Source: Mycobacterium sp. 3519A (GTDB taxonomy: Bacteria; Actinomycetota; Actinomycetes; Mycobacteriales; Mycobacteriaceae). From it: a stretch of DNA of 64,000 nt. The notes under the pieces were generated by a model. The model was not told where the DNA came from. It was given only the letters and a program-made list of their open reading frames with translations, and searched no databases. Position 1 is the stretch's first letter, and every line of letters begins with the position of its first letter. The translations under genes and the position numbers were made by a program. The DNA lies in assembly GCF_900240945.1 (NCBI RefSeq), contig NZ_OESG01000012.1, positions 186,001 through 250,000 of the forward strand. Reading direction: 5' to 3'. This document shows positions 18,947-26,482 of the stretch, piece by piece.

Positions 18947-20343
18947 ACGCGCTCCTGGGTGACGGTGGATCCGGGCGATGTGACCGCGTTGCGTGGTTCG
19001 TCGAGGATCTGGGCGGCCAACTGCAGCACGGTGTCGTCGGTCTGCGCGGCACCGAGAAGCATTGCGCTGCAGGGCCGCCCGTCCGCGGTGATGCCGACGG
19101 GAACGGCGATCCCCAGCAGGTCGAGCAGGTTGCCGAAGTGCGTGTAGTGGCCGAGCATGGTGTTGCAGTCGATTGGTTGCGCGAGCACCTGATCGACGGT
19201 GACCGTCGTCCCGATGGTCGGCACCACGAGCACGTCCATGTGTTGCCACAGGCGGGTGACGAGGGCCTTGAGTTCGGCGAGACGCTGCAGCGCGGCGAAC
19301 GCGTCGACCGCGGTGTACTTCTGCCCGCCCTGCAGGATTTCCCTGACGACGGGATGGATGGAGTCCGGTTGGGCGGCAAGGAAATCGCCGAACACCACCA
19401 GCCGCTCGGCGACCCACGGACCCTGGTAGAGCAGTGCCCCCGCGGCGAGGAACGGCTCGAGCGAGACGTCGACAACGGTGACGGTGCGGCCCAAATGCTC
19501 GCGAAATGCGAGGTGGGCCCGACGCATCTCGTCGTCGCCGAAGAATTCGAGTTCGTCGGCGGGCGGCAGGCCGAGCCGGATCGGTGCACCGTCGTAACGG
19601 GGACCCCGGTCACGCGACCACGGATCGTCGTCGTCGCGTCCGGCCATCACGTCGAACACCCGGTCGACATCGTCGATGGAGCCCGCCATCACGCTGATGC
19701 AGTCCAAGGATTTGCACGCCGGAACCAGGCCGGCGGTGCTGATCAGTCCGCGGGACGGTTTGAAGCCGACCACACCGTTGAGCGCGGCGGGCACCCGGCC
19801 GGACCCGGCGGTGTCGGTGGCGACCGCGAAGGGCACCTGACCGAGCGCGACGGCCAGCGCGGAGCCCGAACTCGAGCCGCCGGAGATCATCTCGTTGCCG
19901 TACACGCTGCGCGGAATCGGGTACGGCGTGCGGGTGCCGTTCAGTCCGGTGGCGAATTGGTCCAGGTTCGTCTTGCCAACGTAGAGCGCCCCCGCGTCGA
20001 GCAGGCGGCGCACCACGGATGCGGTCGCCGTGGCGGTGTAGGCGTAGTCGGGGCACGACAACGTGGTTGGCACGCCCTCGACGTCGATGCTGTCCTTGAC
20101 GCCGAACGGCACGCCATAGAGCGGCAAAGTCCGTGCGCCGGGCCGGTTTTCGATCTGTTGGGCGGCGGCAAGCAGTTGCTCGCGGGGCACCGTCGATATC
20201 CAGGTGCCGTCGTCGCCGCGGGCCGCGATGGCGTCGGCGACCCTGGCCGCCGTCTTGGTGGGCGAGCCGGTGCCGCCCGCGTGTGACGCGAGGATGTCGG
20301 CGACCGACGGCCCGACGGACGGTCCACGCGCGACATCAGCCAT
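18943..20343 (-). CDS. Amidase-signature enzyme, allophanate hydrolase-like (AtzF amidase domain)
   Basis: 466-residue amidase-signature protein with Lys83 in PFGVKDSID, the cis-Ser in GGSSSGSA (about 157-158) and the nucleophile Ser181 in TDTAGSGR. PTTLSCPDYAY, VGKTNLDQFATGLNGTRTPY and GRPCSAMLLG match the amidase half of allophanate hydrolase AtzF/DUR1,2-type proteins. The C-terminal AtzF domain that removes the second nitrogen is absent, because the protein ends after the amidase domain. It is first in a three-gene operon with the BiuH-like enzyme and a permease. A 17-bp palindrome covers the bases just upstream of the ATG. Confidence 0.82.
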   Translation of the reverse strand: MADVARGPSVGPSVADILASHAGGTGSPTKTAARVADAIAARGDDGTWISTVPREQLLAAAQQIENRPGARTLPLYGVPFGVKDSIDVEGVPTTLSCPDYAYTATATASVVRRLLDAGALYVGKTNLDQFATGLNGTRTPYPIPRSVYGNEMISGGSSSGSALAVALGQVPFAVATDTAGSGRVPAALNGVVGFKPSRGLISTAGLVPACKSLDCISVMAGSIDDVDRVFDVMAGRDDDDPWSRDRGPRYDGAPIRLGLPPADELEFFGDDEMRRAHLAFREHLGRTVTVVDVSLEPFLAAGALLYQGPWVAERLVVFGDFLAAQPDSIHPVVREILQGGQKYTAVDAFAALQRLAELKALVTRLWQHMDVLVVPTIGTTVTVDQVLAQPIDCNTMLGHYTHFGNLLDLLGIAVPVGITADGRPCSAMLLGAAQTDDTVLQLAAQILDEPRNAVTSPGSTVTQERV

Positions 20344-20345
20344 GC

Positions 20346-20362
20346 CTGTCGATTCTCGACAG
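20346..20362. promoter_or_regulatory. Palindrome at the start of the amidase operon
   Basis: CTGTCGA-TTC-TCGACAG, a perfect 7-bp inverted repeat, ends 3 bp before the ATG of the first operon gene. At that place it could be an operator of a repressor acting on a leaderless or short-leader transcript. No regulator gene is adjacent, so the binder is unknown. Confidence 0.5.
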
Positions 20363-20400
20363 CTGGATGGCGGACGTGGGTCGTGCGTGTGTCGATTGTG

Positions 20401-21198
20401 TTAGCTGTGCAGTTCGGTGAACTCGACGAACGGCAGCACCGTTTTCAGCCAGGCGTCCGGTTCCGACGAGAACACCACGTGGCCCGTGGGGAACGTCTCG
20501 AACTCCGAACCGGGGATGGCTGCCTGCACGGCTTTGCCCCATCGCGGCGGCGCGGTGAAGTCCTTGGCGCCCCAGGTGATCAGTACCGGCGCGGTGATCT
20601 GCGCGGCCCGCGCGCGCAGATCGTGGCCGGGGTCGGTGAAACTCGCCCACAGCGCGGCGGCGGTGCGCGCACCCGAGGATGTCTTCGCGCGAGCCAGCAC
20701 CCGATCGACGACGGCGCGATCGGCTGGAGTCTTCGCCCGCATGTATGCGCGGACGAATGCGGGGAAGACGGCCGTTATCACCGCAGGCCGCCCCAGCACG
20801 CCGCAGCCCAACCGGGTGAACACGCTGTGCGGGGTGAAGCCGCCGGTGTTGACGAGCACGACGCCCGCGACGCGGTCGGGCCGGTCCAGCGCGAGGCGGC
20901 ACGCGGCGTATCCGCCGACCGAGTTGCCGACGACCACCGCGCCGGTCAGATCGAGCCGATCGGCGAATTCGACCAGCAGATCACCGAATTCGACGGCGCG
21001 CAGCGGGGTTTCGGGCAGGGGAGACTCACCGTGCCCGGGCCAGTCGAGCGCAATCACACGGCGGCCGCTGCCGAGTGACGCGGCGACCGGCGCGTAGTCG
21101 GTCCGGTCGTGTAGCGCCGCGTGCAGCAGCACGATGGGCGGTCCGGAGCCCTCGTCGGAGTAGGAAACAGTGCCGAACGAAGTGTGCATCGTCGCCAT
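20401..21198 (-). CDS. Alpha/beta hydrolase
   Basis: 265-residue alpha/beta-hydrolase fold enzyme. Oxyanion-side HAALHD follows strand 3, the nucleophile Ser is in GNSVGG, the Asp in TWGAKDFTAP and the His in TGHVVF. No signal peptide, so probably cytoplasmic ester or C-C hydrolysis. It diverges from a TetR gene 50 bp away with a palindromic operator between, so this hydrolase is the likely target of that regulator. Confidence 0.88.
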   Translation of the reverse strand: MATMHTSFGTVSYSDEGSGPPIVLLHAALHDRTDYAPVAASLGSGRRVIALDWPGHGESPLPETPLRAVEFGDLLVEFADRLDLTGAVVVGNSVGGYAACRLALDRPDRVAGVVLVNTGGFTPHSVFTRLGCGVLGRPAVITAVFPAFVRAYMRAKTPADRAVVDRVLARAKTSSGARTAAALWASFTDPGHDLRARAAQITAPVLITWGAKDFTAPPRWGKAVQAAIPGSEFETFPTGHVVFSSEPDAWLKTVLPFVEFTELHS

Positions 21199-21214
21199 CA
21201 GCGCGCCCTTTCAT

Positions 21215-21232
21215 TGACCGGTCGGTCGGTCA
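21215..21232. promoter_or_regulatory. Candidate TetR operator between hydrolase and TetR genes
   Basis: TGACCGGTCGGTCGGTCA, an imperfect 18-bp inverted repeat with TGACC and GGTCA ends. It resembles the TnACCGACCGGTnA style of several TetR operators. It lies 17 bp before the hydrolase start and 16 bp before the TetR start, so binding would block both. Confidence 0.7.
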
Positions 21233-21247
21233 GTTACACTAGCGCAC

Positions 21248-21802
21248 GTGGAAGTGGTGAACAAGAGAGCGGCGGCCGCCCAGCAGACGCGGGCGAACCT
21301 GATCGAGACGGGACTGGCGCTGGCCGAGGAGTTGGGGCTGGAGGGCCTGTCGGTCAACGCGGTGGTCGCGGGCGCAGGCGTGTCGAAAGGCACGTTCTTC
21401 CACCATTTCCCGGATCGGGTGTCGTATCTGGTGGCGCTGCACCGCCGCTTTCACGACGTGTTGTTCGCCGAGATGATGGCGATCATCGGCGACATGCCGC
21501 CCGGCAAGAAGCGGCTTGCGGCGGCCGCCGACGCGTATCTGGACGGCTGCCTGCGCGACCGCGGGGTCAAGGCGCTGCTGCTCGAGGCGCGCGGTCATCT
21601 ACCGATCGCCGAGGAAGTGACCCGACGCAACAGGATGAGCGTCGACGTGGTGGCGGCCGACTTCGAGGCGTTGGGGGCAGAGCATCCCCGACAATCGGCG
21701 CGGCTGTGGATCGCGGCAACGGCGGAATGCGCGTTGATGGAACTCGAACTCGGTCACCGTGATTCGGCCGCGCGGGGTGCGCTCAACGCGCTGGTGCGAT
21801 GA
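21248..21802 (+). CDS. TetR family transcriptional regulator
   Basis: 184-residue regulator. The helix-turn-helix is SVNAVVAGAGVSKGTFFHHFPDR (about residues 35-57) and the short C-terminal domain resembles TetR proteins with a TetR_C_7-like fold. GTG start at 21248. It is divergent from the alpha/beta hydrolase across the operator at 21215-21232. The last 20 bp overlap the 3' end of the flavin hydroxylase gene. Confidence 0.9.
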   Translation: MEVVNKRAAAAQQTRANLIETGLALAEELGLEGLSVNAVVAGAGVSKGTFFHHFPDRVSYLVALHRRFHDVLFAEMMAIIGDMPPGKKRLAAAADAYLDGCLRDRGVKALLLEARGHLPIAEEVTRRNRMSVDVVAADFEALGAEHPRQSARLWIAATAECALMELELGHRDSAARGALNALVR

Positions 21803-23282
21803 GCCAGCGGTCGAGCCATCGGGACAACGTCGCGCCGTCGTCGGGTCCCCCCGCGGCGGCAAGGTAACCGTCGGGCCGGACCAGCAGCCAGCCGGCAGGC
21901 ATGGCGTCGATGGATACGTGGCGCAGCGCGATGGTGTCGTGCCACGGCTCGTAGGCCTCGGGCACCGGCGACCCGGTGACGAACAGGGTGAGGGTGGACA
22001 GGTCGAGCAGGTCGTAGAGCCTGCCGTCGCCGACGCGCAGATCGGGCACCCGGTCCCCGGCGTGCAGCGCGCCGATCTTCCCGCCGCCCTTGGCGATCGG
22101 GCACGCCCGGTAGCTCGCGGCCACCTGCCCGAGCCGCGGCGCGGCCTTGTCCTGTACCCGCGAGCGAGCCAGCACCATCGGCGCCAGCCGCGTGATGGCG
22201 GCGTGCACAACCGGATTGGTCGAGTTGAAGGCCGTGGTCGCGCGCTCGGTCATCCGGACGAGTTGGCGGATCACCGGAAGCCGGTCGGACTCATACGTGT
22301 CCAGCAGGTGCTCTGGCGCCCGGCCGTTGAGCACCATTGCGAGTTTCCAGGACAGGTTGATCATGTCCTGGATGCCTGCGTTCATACCCTGTCCGCCCGC
22401 GGGACTGTGGACGTGGGCGGCGTCGCCGCCGAAGAACACGCGGCCGTGGCGCAGCGTGGTCATGTGACGGCTGTTGATCCGGAAGCGCGAACTCCAGTTC
22501 AGGTTGTACAGCTGCGCGGGCAGGTGCACGGTGCGGTCGTAGAGCTTTTGGATGTCCTCGAGCGTGGGCTCCGCGGTGTCACCGGTGACGCCGTCGGGAT
22601 CGGTGGCCATGAAGCGGAACCGGCCGTCGCCCATCGGGAAAACGGCGAGGAAACCGTTGCGGGCCAGGAAGATCGACAGTTGGTCCTGCAGCACATCGCC
22701 CGCGAGGTGCAGGTCTCCGAGCACGTAGTTGTGCGTCAGCGATCTGCCGACGAACGGCAGGCCGAGCGACTTGCGGATGTGGCTGTGCGAGCCGTCGGCG
22801 GCGATCAGGTAGGACGCGTCGAGGGCTTCCTCGGATCCGTCGCCGCTGCGAAGCACCGCGCACATGCGGCCGGAACGCTGCGTCAGCGCGGTCAATGCGA
22901 CGCCACGCTCGATCTTCACGCCCTGCCGGTTGACCTGTTCGGTGAGCAGGCGTTCGGTCTCGGACTGGGCGAGCAGCAGCACGTAGTTGAATTCGCTTGG
23001 CATGCGGTGCAGTTCGATGGCGGCGATGCGGTCACCACCCGAGTAGAGCGCCGTCCGGTTGGCGCGGTTGCCCAACCGGACGAGCTCGTCGCCGACGCCG
23101 CGAACGCGTAGTAGTTCGATGGTGCGGGCCTGGATGCCGAGGGCGCGAGAAGTGAGGGAGCGGTCCGGCGCGCGATCGACGATGCGGACGCCGATGCCGA
23201 GACGGGACAACTCGAGTGCGGCCGTCAGACCGGTGGGACCGGCGCCGACGATCAGGACGGGCCGGTCAGCAGAGGAGGTCAT
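21783..23282 (-). CDS. FAD-dependent aromatic-hydroxylase-type monooxygenase
   Basis: 499-residue class A flavoprotein monooxygenase (PheA/TfdB/MhpA-like). The FAD dinucleotide fold GAGPTG is at residues 13-18, the DG motif around YLIAADGSHSHIRKSLG near 160, and the ribityl motif GDAAHVHSPAGGQGMN near 290, followed by a C-terminal thioredoxin-like domain as in phenol hydroxylases. The substrate is probably a phenolic or polyketide compound (inference). The ATG at 23282 has a strong GGAAGGAG ribosome site. A longer frame upstream to 23474 was rejected. It diverges from a TetR gene over two repeated operator-like boxes. Confidence 0.88.
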   Translation of the reverse strand: MTSSADRPVLIVGAGPTGLTAALELSRLGIGVRIVDRAPDRSLTSRALGIQARTIELLRVRGVGDELVRLGNRANRTALYSGGDRIAAIELHRMPSEFNYVLLLAQSETERLLTEQVNRQGVKIERGVALTALTQRSGRMCAVLRSGDGSEEALDASYLIAADGSHSHIRKSLGLPFVGRSLTHNYVLGDLHLAGDVLQDQLSIFLARNGFLAVFPMGDGRFRFMATDPDGVTGDTAEPTLEDIQKLYDRTVHLPAQLYNLNWSSRFRINSRHMTTLRHGRVFFGGDAAHVHSPAGGQGMNAGIQDMINLSWKLAMVLNGRAPEHLLDTYESDRLPVIRQLVRMTERATTAFNSTNPVVHAAITRLAPMVLARSRVQDKAAPRLGQVAASYRACPIAKGGGKIGALHAGDRVPDLRVGDGRLYDLLDLSTLTLFVTGSPVPEAYEPWHDTIALRHVSIDAMPAGWLLVRPDGYLAAAGGPDDGATLSRWLDRWLIAPAR

Positions 23283-23301
23283 GGCGACTCCTTCCGAGCA
23301 A

Positions 23302-23364
23302 GTCAACGACTGGTGACTTAGACGGTAGGCCGCCCGGCTGGCTATGTCAACGGCCGGTGACTTA
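23302..23364. promoter_or_regulatory. Two repeated operator boxes in a divergent promoter
   Basis: GTCAACGACTGGTGACTTA (23302-23320) and GTCAACGGCCGGTGACTTA (23346-23364) are direct copies 44 bp apart. Each core is an imperfect palindrome of form GTCAmCG..CGkTGAC. One lies near each of the divergent flavin hydroxylase and TetR starts, so a single regulator could control both. Confidence 0.75.
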
Positions 23365-23374
23365 TCCTCGTGCC

Positions 23375-23938
23375 ATGGCATCGCCCCGTAACCGCAATGC
23401 GGCCCAGACCCGCGCCGACATCCTGGCCGCTGCACGCCGGCGGTTCGGTTCCGACGGCTACGAGCGCACGACACTGCGGGCGGTGGCCGCCGACGTCGGC
23501 ATCGATGCCGCGTTGGTGATCCGGTACTTCGGCAGCAAGCAGGACCTGTTCGCGGAGGCGGCGGACTTCACCCTCGACCTGCCCGACCTGTCGGAGGTGG
23601 ACCCCGATGGTGTGGCAGATGCGTTGCTGCCCAGCTTCTTCGCGGTCTGGGAAGATGATCCGACGTTCGTGGCGTTGCTGCGCGCGGCGATGACGAGTCA
23701 GACGGCGGCCGACACCATGCGCAAGATCTTCGCCAGCCAGGTCGCGCCGAAGTTGGCCGTCGTCACGCCCGACCATCCCGCCCAGCGCGCCGGCCTGATG
23801 GGTGCGTTCGTCATCGGGTTGGCCGCCACGCGCTACGTGCTGGCCAATCCCGCGGTCGCCGATCTCAGCCACGACGAGCTCATCGGCTGGGCACGTCCGG
23901 TGATCCGCCAGCTGCTGGTCGGCCCCGCACCGGGCTGA
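23375..23938 (+). CDS. TetR family transcriptional regulator
   Basis: 187-residue regulator with the helix-turn-helix TLRAVAADVGIDAALVIRYFGSKQD (about residues 31-55), typical of the TetR subgroup with the VIRYFGSK signature. ATG at 23375; a longer upstream frame would run through the operator boxes and is rejected. It is divergent from the flavin hydroxylase, its presumed target. Downstream, 36 bp separate it from the thioesterase gene, which has its own KstR-type box. Confidence 0.92.
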   Translation: MASPRNRNAAQTRADILAAARRRFGSDGYERTTLRAVAADVGIDAALVIRYFGSKQDLFAEAADFTLDLPDLSEVDPDGVADALLPSFFAVWEDDPTFVALLRAAMTSQTAADTMRKIFASQVAPKLAVVTPDHPAQRAGLMGAFVIGLAATRYVLANPAVADLSHDELIGWARPVIRQLLVGPAPG

Positions 23939-23952
23939 CTCGACACCCGCTT

Positions 23953-23966
23953 TAGAACATGTTCTA
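23953..23966. promoter_or_regulatory. KstR-type box upstream of thioesterase gene
   Basis: TAGAACATGTTCTA is a perfect palindrome and fits the published KstR consensus TnnAACnnGTTnnA of the mycobacterial sterol regulon. It ends 8 bp before the GTG start of the downstream thioesterase gene. Confidence 0.7.
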
Positions 23967-23974
23967 GTTCAGAG

Positions 23975-24598
23975 GTGCTGGACTGGACTCTGGAAAACCT
24001 CAGCGCCGACGACGTGGCCCGGTTGCGGTCGATATACGAGCCCCTCACGGAGTCCGTGCGGGCGCTAATCGACGCCACGATTCGCACCGAGGTCGGCGCC
24101 GACGCGGTGGCGGCTGCCAAGGCGGAGATCGACGCGGCCACCGCGCGGTTGCGCAGCGAGCAGGTCGACGGTTCATTCGGCATCCGGTTCACCGCGGACG
24201 GCGATCAGATGCCGTGGGGCAATGTCGTGATCGGCGTGCGCAATCCGGTCGCGCCGCCGCTTGTGATCGAGCAGAGCGATGACGGTGGCGTATTCACCGA
24301 CTTCTATCTGGGCGCGGCCTACGAAGGTCCGCCGGGCCATGTCCATGGGGGAGTCGCGGCGCTGGTGCTCGACCATGTTCTCGGTGCGGCGGCCAGCAGC
24401 CCGGACAAGCCGCGGCTCACCGGCACCATCACACTGCGCTACGTCCGGACTACCCGGCTCGGCGAACTGCGGGCCGAAGCCAGGATCGCCAGGACCGAAG
24501 GTGTGAAGACCTACGCCGTCGGCCATCTCGCCGACGATCAAGGCGTGACCGTCGAAGCCGAGGGCGTGTTCATCCAACCACGTTGGGCCCGTGACTAA
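23975..24598 (+). CDS. PaaI-like hotdog-fold thioesterase
   Basis: 207-residue protein. The C-terminal half is a hotdog thioesterase with GPPGHVHGGVAALVLDHVLG (catalytic-site His-Gly-Gly) and TGTITLRYVRTTRLGELRAEA strands, shown here only in part. The N-terminal 75 residues are helical and family-specific. It likely hydrolyses an acyl-CoA. The GTG start lies directly after the KstR-type palindrome, so a leaderless transcript under sterol control is plausible. The 3' end overlaps the convergent DUF222 gene by 4 bp. Confidence 0.82.
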   Translation: MLDWTLENLSADDVARLRSIYEPLTESVRALIDATIRTEVGADAVAAAKAEIDAATARLRSEQVDGSFGIRFTADGDQMPWGNVVIGVRNPVAPPLVIEQSDDGGVFTDFYLGAAYEGPPGHVHGGVAALVLDHVLGAAASSPDKPRLTGTITLRYVRTTRLGELRAEARIARTEGVKTYAVGHLADDQGVTVEAEGVFIQPRWARD

Positions 24599-25974
24599 TT
24601 CGGCGGTGGGTCGGTGTTGCCGTGGAGGAGTTCTTCGGGGTGGTGGGCGTGGTTGGTGTCGGGTGGGCGGGTGCCGTCGGTCCAGGCCAGTCGGCCGGTG
24701 TCGGTGACGCTGGTGCGGTAGTGGCCGTCGGTGACGAGTTTGTGGTCGGGTCCGCAGGCGAAGAACAGGCAGTCGGCGTCGGTTTGACCGTCCGGTGACC
24801 AGTCCGGGCTGTGGTGCACCTCGCAGAAATAGCCCGGTGCGGTGCAGCCGGGGCGGGTGCAGCCGCCGTCGCGTAGGTAGCAGATGATGCGCTGATCGGC
24901 GGTGGCCAGGCGGGTTTGGCGGCCCAGATACAGCGGGCGCTCACTGTGGTCGTCGAACACCCCCAGATAGTGCAGCCCGCCCGCGGCGGCCATCCGGATC
25001 AGCTCACGCATCGGCAACCACGTGTCCCCGCCGGTGCGCGCCGGAGCCGGCATCGGCACCGCCGGATCACTGATGGCGCGGGCGGCCTGGTCGAGTTCGG
25101 CGGCGGTGGTGCGTGCGATCACCGTCACCGGGATCCCGCGATGTGACCCCAACCCACCCGAGGCGATCCCCGCCTTCAGGCCGAGTTTGAGACCGTCGTG
25201 GCAGCGTTGGGCGGGGGTGCGTTCATCGCGGGTTTCTTCGATGCTGCCGTCGGGCAGGTGGCGGCCCGGGCGCACCGCCGCCGAACAGGTCTCCATATAG
25301 GCCCGGGTTTCCGGATCGACGTAGCCGTGCACTTTCGACATGCCATCGCGGCCCTGCGGACCCAACACCAGCGCGCGCTTGCGCGCCCGGTCGCCCTCGG
25401 TGAAGTCGCCGTCGGGGTTGAAGATCTCATCGATACGTTTGGCCAGTTTCTTGACGATCTCGGCGTCGGTCTTGACCGCCTCACCCACCAGCGACGCTTC
25501 CACCTCGTCACGATCGGCGGCCGAAACGTTGGCCGGTAAACCCTTGATGGCTTTGGCGATGGCCTTGACGTGATCGACACCGATCTGCCCGCCGGTCAAT
25601 GCGGCGGCCACATACGGCAGCACCGGCGCCAACGGCGGCCCGGACAGTTGGCGGCGCGGCGTGAGTTTGGCGGCGGTTTTGATTCGGGATTTGACCTCAC
25701 CGGGGGTGATCCGCAACCGCGCGGCCAGACTGTTGACCATCCGCGGGGCCATCCTCGGTTCATCGGGCGGGTCGGCGATCTGCCCGACAAACCGATACAT
25801 CAACCCCCGATTAACCCGCTCCTGTGTCTCCAATGCCTCGACCATCTCGACACGAAACTCATTGCCCACCTCCCCGGAAGGCAACCGGCGCATCTCGGCA
25901 TGAGCGGCATCCACCTGGGCAACCAACAGCCGAAACCGCTGCCGCGCCGCCTCCCCACTGATGAATTCGCCCAT
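24595..25974 (-). CDS. DUF222 / 13E12-repeat HNH endonuclease-like protein
   Basis: 459-residue member of the mycobacterial 13E12 family. DUF222 covers about residues 30-330. A C-terminal HNH nuclease segment has CTRPGCTAPGYFCEVHH and a later DHK (CGPDHKLVTDG) for metal binding. Family members occur in many copies per mycobacterial genome and some are mobile or carry integration sites; I see no repeats or target duplications around this copy. The ATG at 25974 is supported by the conserved first helix. Function is unproven. Confidence 0.88.
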   Translation of the reverse strand: MGEFISGEAARQRFRLLVAQVDAAHAEMRRLPSGEVGNEFRVEMVEALETQERVNRGLMYRFVGQIADPPDEPRMAPRMVNSLAARLRITPGEVKSRIKTAAKLTPRRQLSGPPLAPVLPYVAAALTGGQIGVDHVKAIAKAIKGLPANVSAADRDEVEASLVGEAVKTDAEIVKKLAKRIDEIFNPDGDFTEGDRARKRALVLGPQGRDGMSKVHGYVDPETRAYMETCSAAVRPGRHLPDGSIEETRDERTPAQRCHDGLKLGLKAGIASGGLGSHRGIPVTVIARTTAAELDQAARAISDPAVPMPAPARTGGDTWLPMRELIRMAAAGGLHYLGVFDDHSERPLYLGRQTRLATADQRIICYLRDGGCTRPGCTAPGYFCEVHHSPDWSPDGQTDADCLFFACGPDHKLVTDGHYRTSVTDTGRLAWTDGTRPPDTNHAHHPEELLHGNTDPPPN

Positions 25975-26066
25975 AACCCAACGCTATCCACCACCACCGA
26001 CCCACCACAGACCCCAACGCAGCATCTGTGGATAAAACAAGGCCTGGGGATAACCACCCGGAAATG

Positions 26067-26478
26067 TCACACCCCAGTGCTAGGTAACTGCCGGCGCATG
26101 GCGACGCCGAGCGCGCCCCGGCCCTGACCTGTCACCACGAATCCTTTGCGCAAGTAAAGGCGCATCGCCGGATTGCGTTGGTGAACGTTCAAGGTGAGTG
26201 CCTCATGCTCGCCCCTACATCGCTCGATCAGTGCGTCGATCAGCGCTCCGCCGACCCCACGTCCCCGCATCGCCGGCATCACCCCGATCGCGATCTCAGG
26301 CAGTGCCAAGCCGTTCGCGCCCATGAGGAGCAGCGGGTCATGGACGAACGTCCACACCGCGCCGACACTCGCTCCCAAAGCTTCTGCGACGACGACGGTG
26401 TCGCCGCTGCCGGGTAGGAGACTTCGAATCGACGATGAACGCGGTGTCCTCGGAAAAGGCGCGACGCAGCCACACCAC
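26067..26478 (-). pseudogene. GNAT acetyltransferase remnant with internal deletion and frameshift
   Basis: The C-terminal two thirds read as a good GNAT domain in one frame from 26378 (ALGASVGAVWTF, LPEIAIGV, the acetyl-CoA loop RGRGVGG, NPAMRLYLRKGFVVTG). The matching N-terminus, VVWLRRAFSEDTAFIVDSK, is in another frame starting at GTG 26478, 4 bp after the stop of the FUSC gene. The frames meet near 26425, and the stretch between first helix and second strand is about 30 residues shorter than in related GNAT proteins, so a deletion plus frameshift is likely. A short product from a TTG at 26378 cannot be excluded. Confidence 0.6.
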
Positions 26479-26482
26479 GGTG

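Noticed and set aside
24595..25974. Mobile element around the DUF222/HNH gene
   Set aside because: No terminal repeats, target duplication, integrase or disrupted neighbour was found; family is dispersed in mycobacteria without proof of mobility here.
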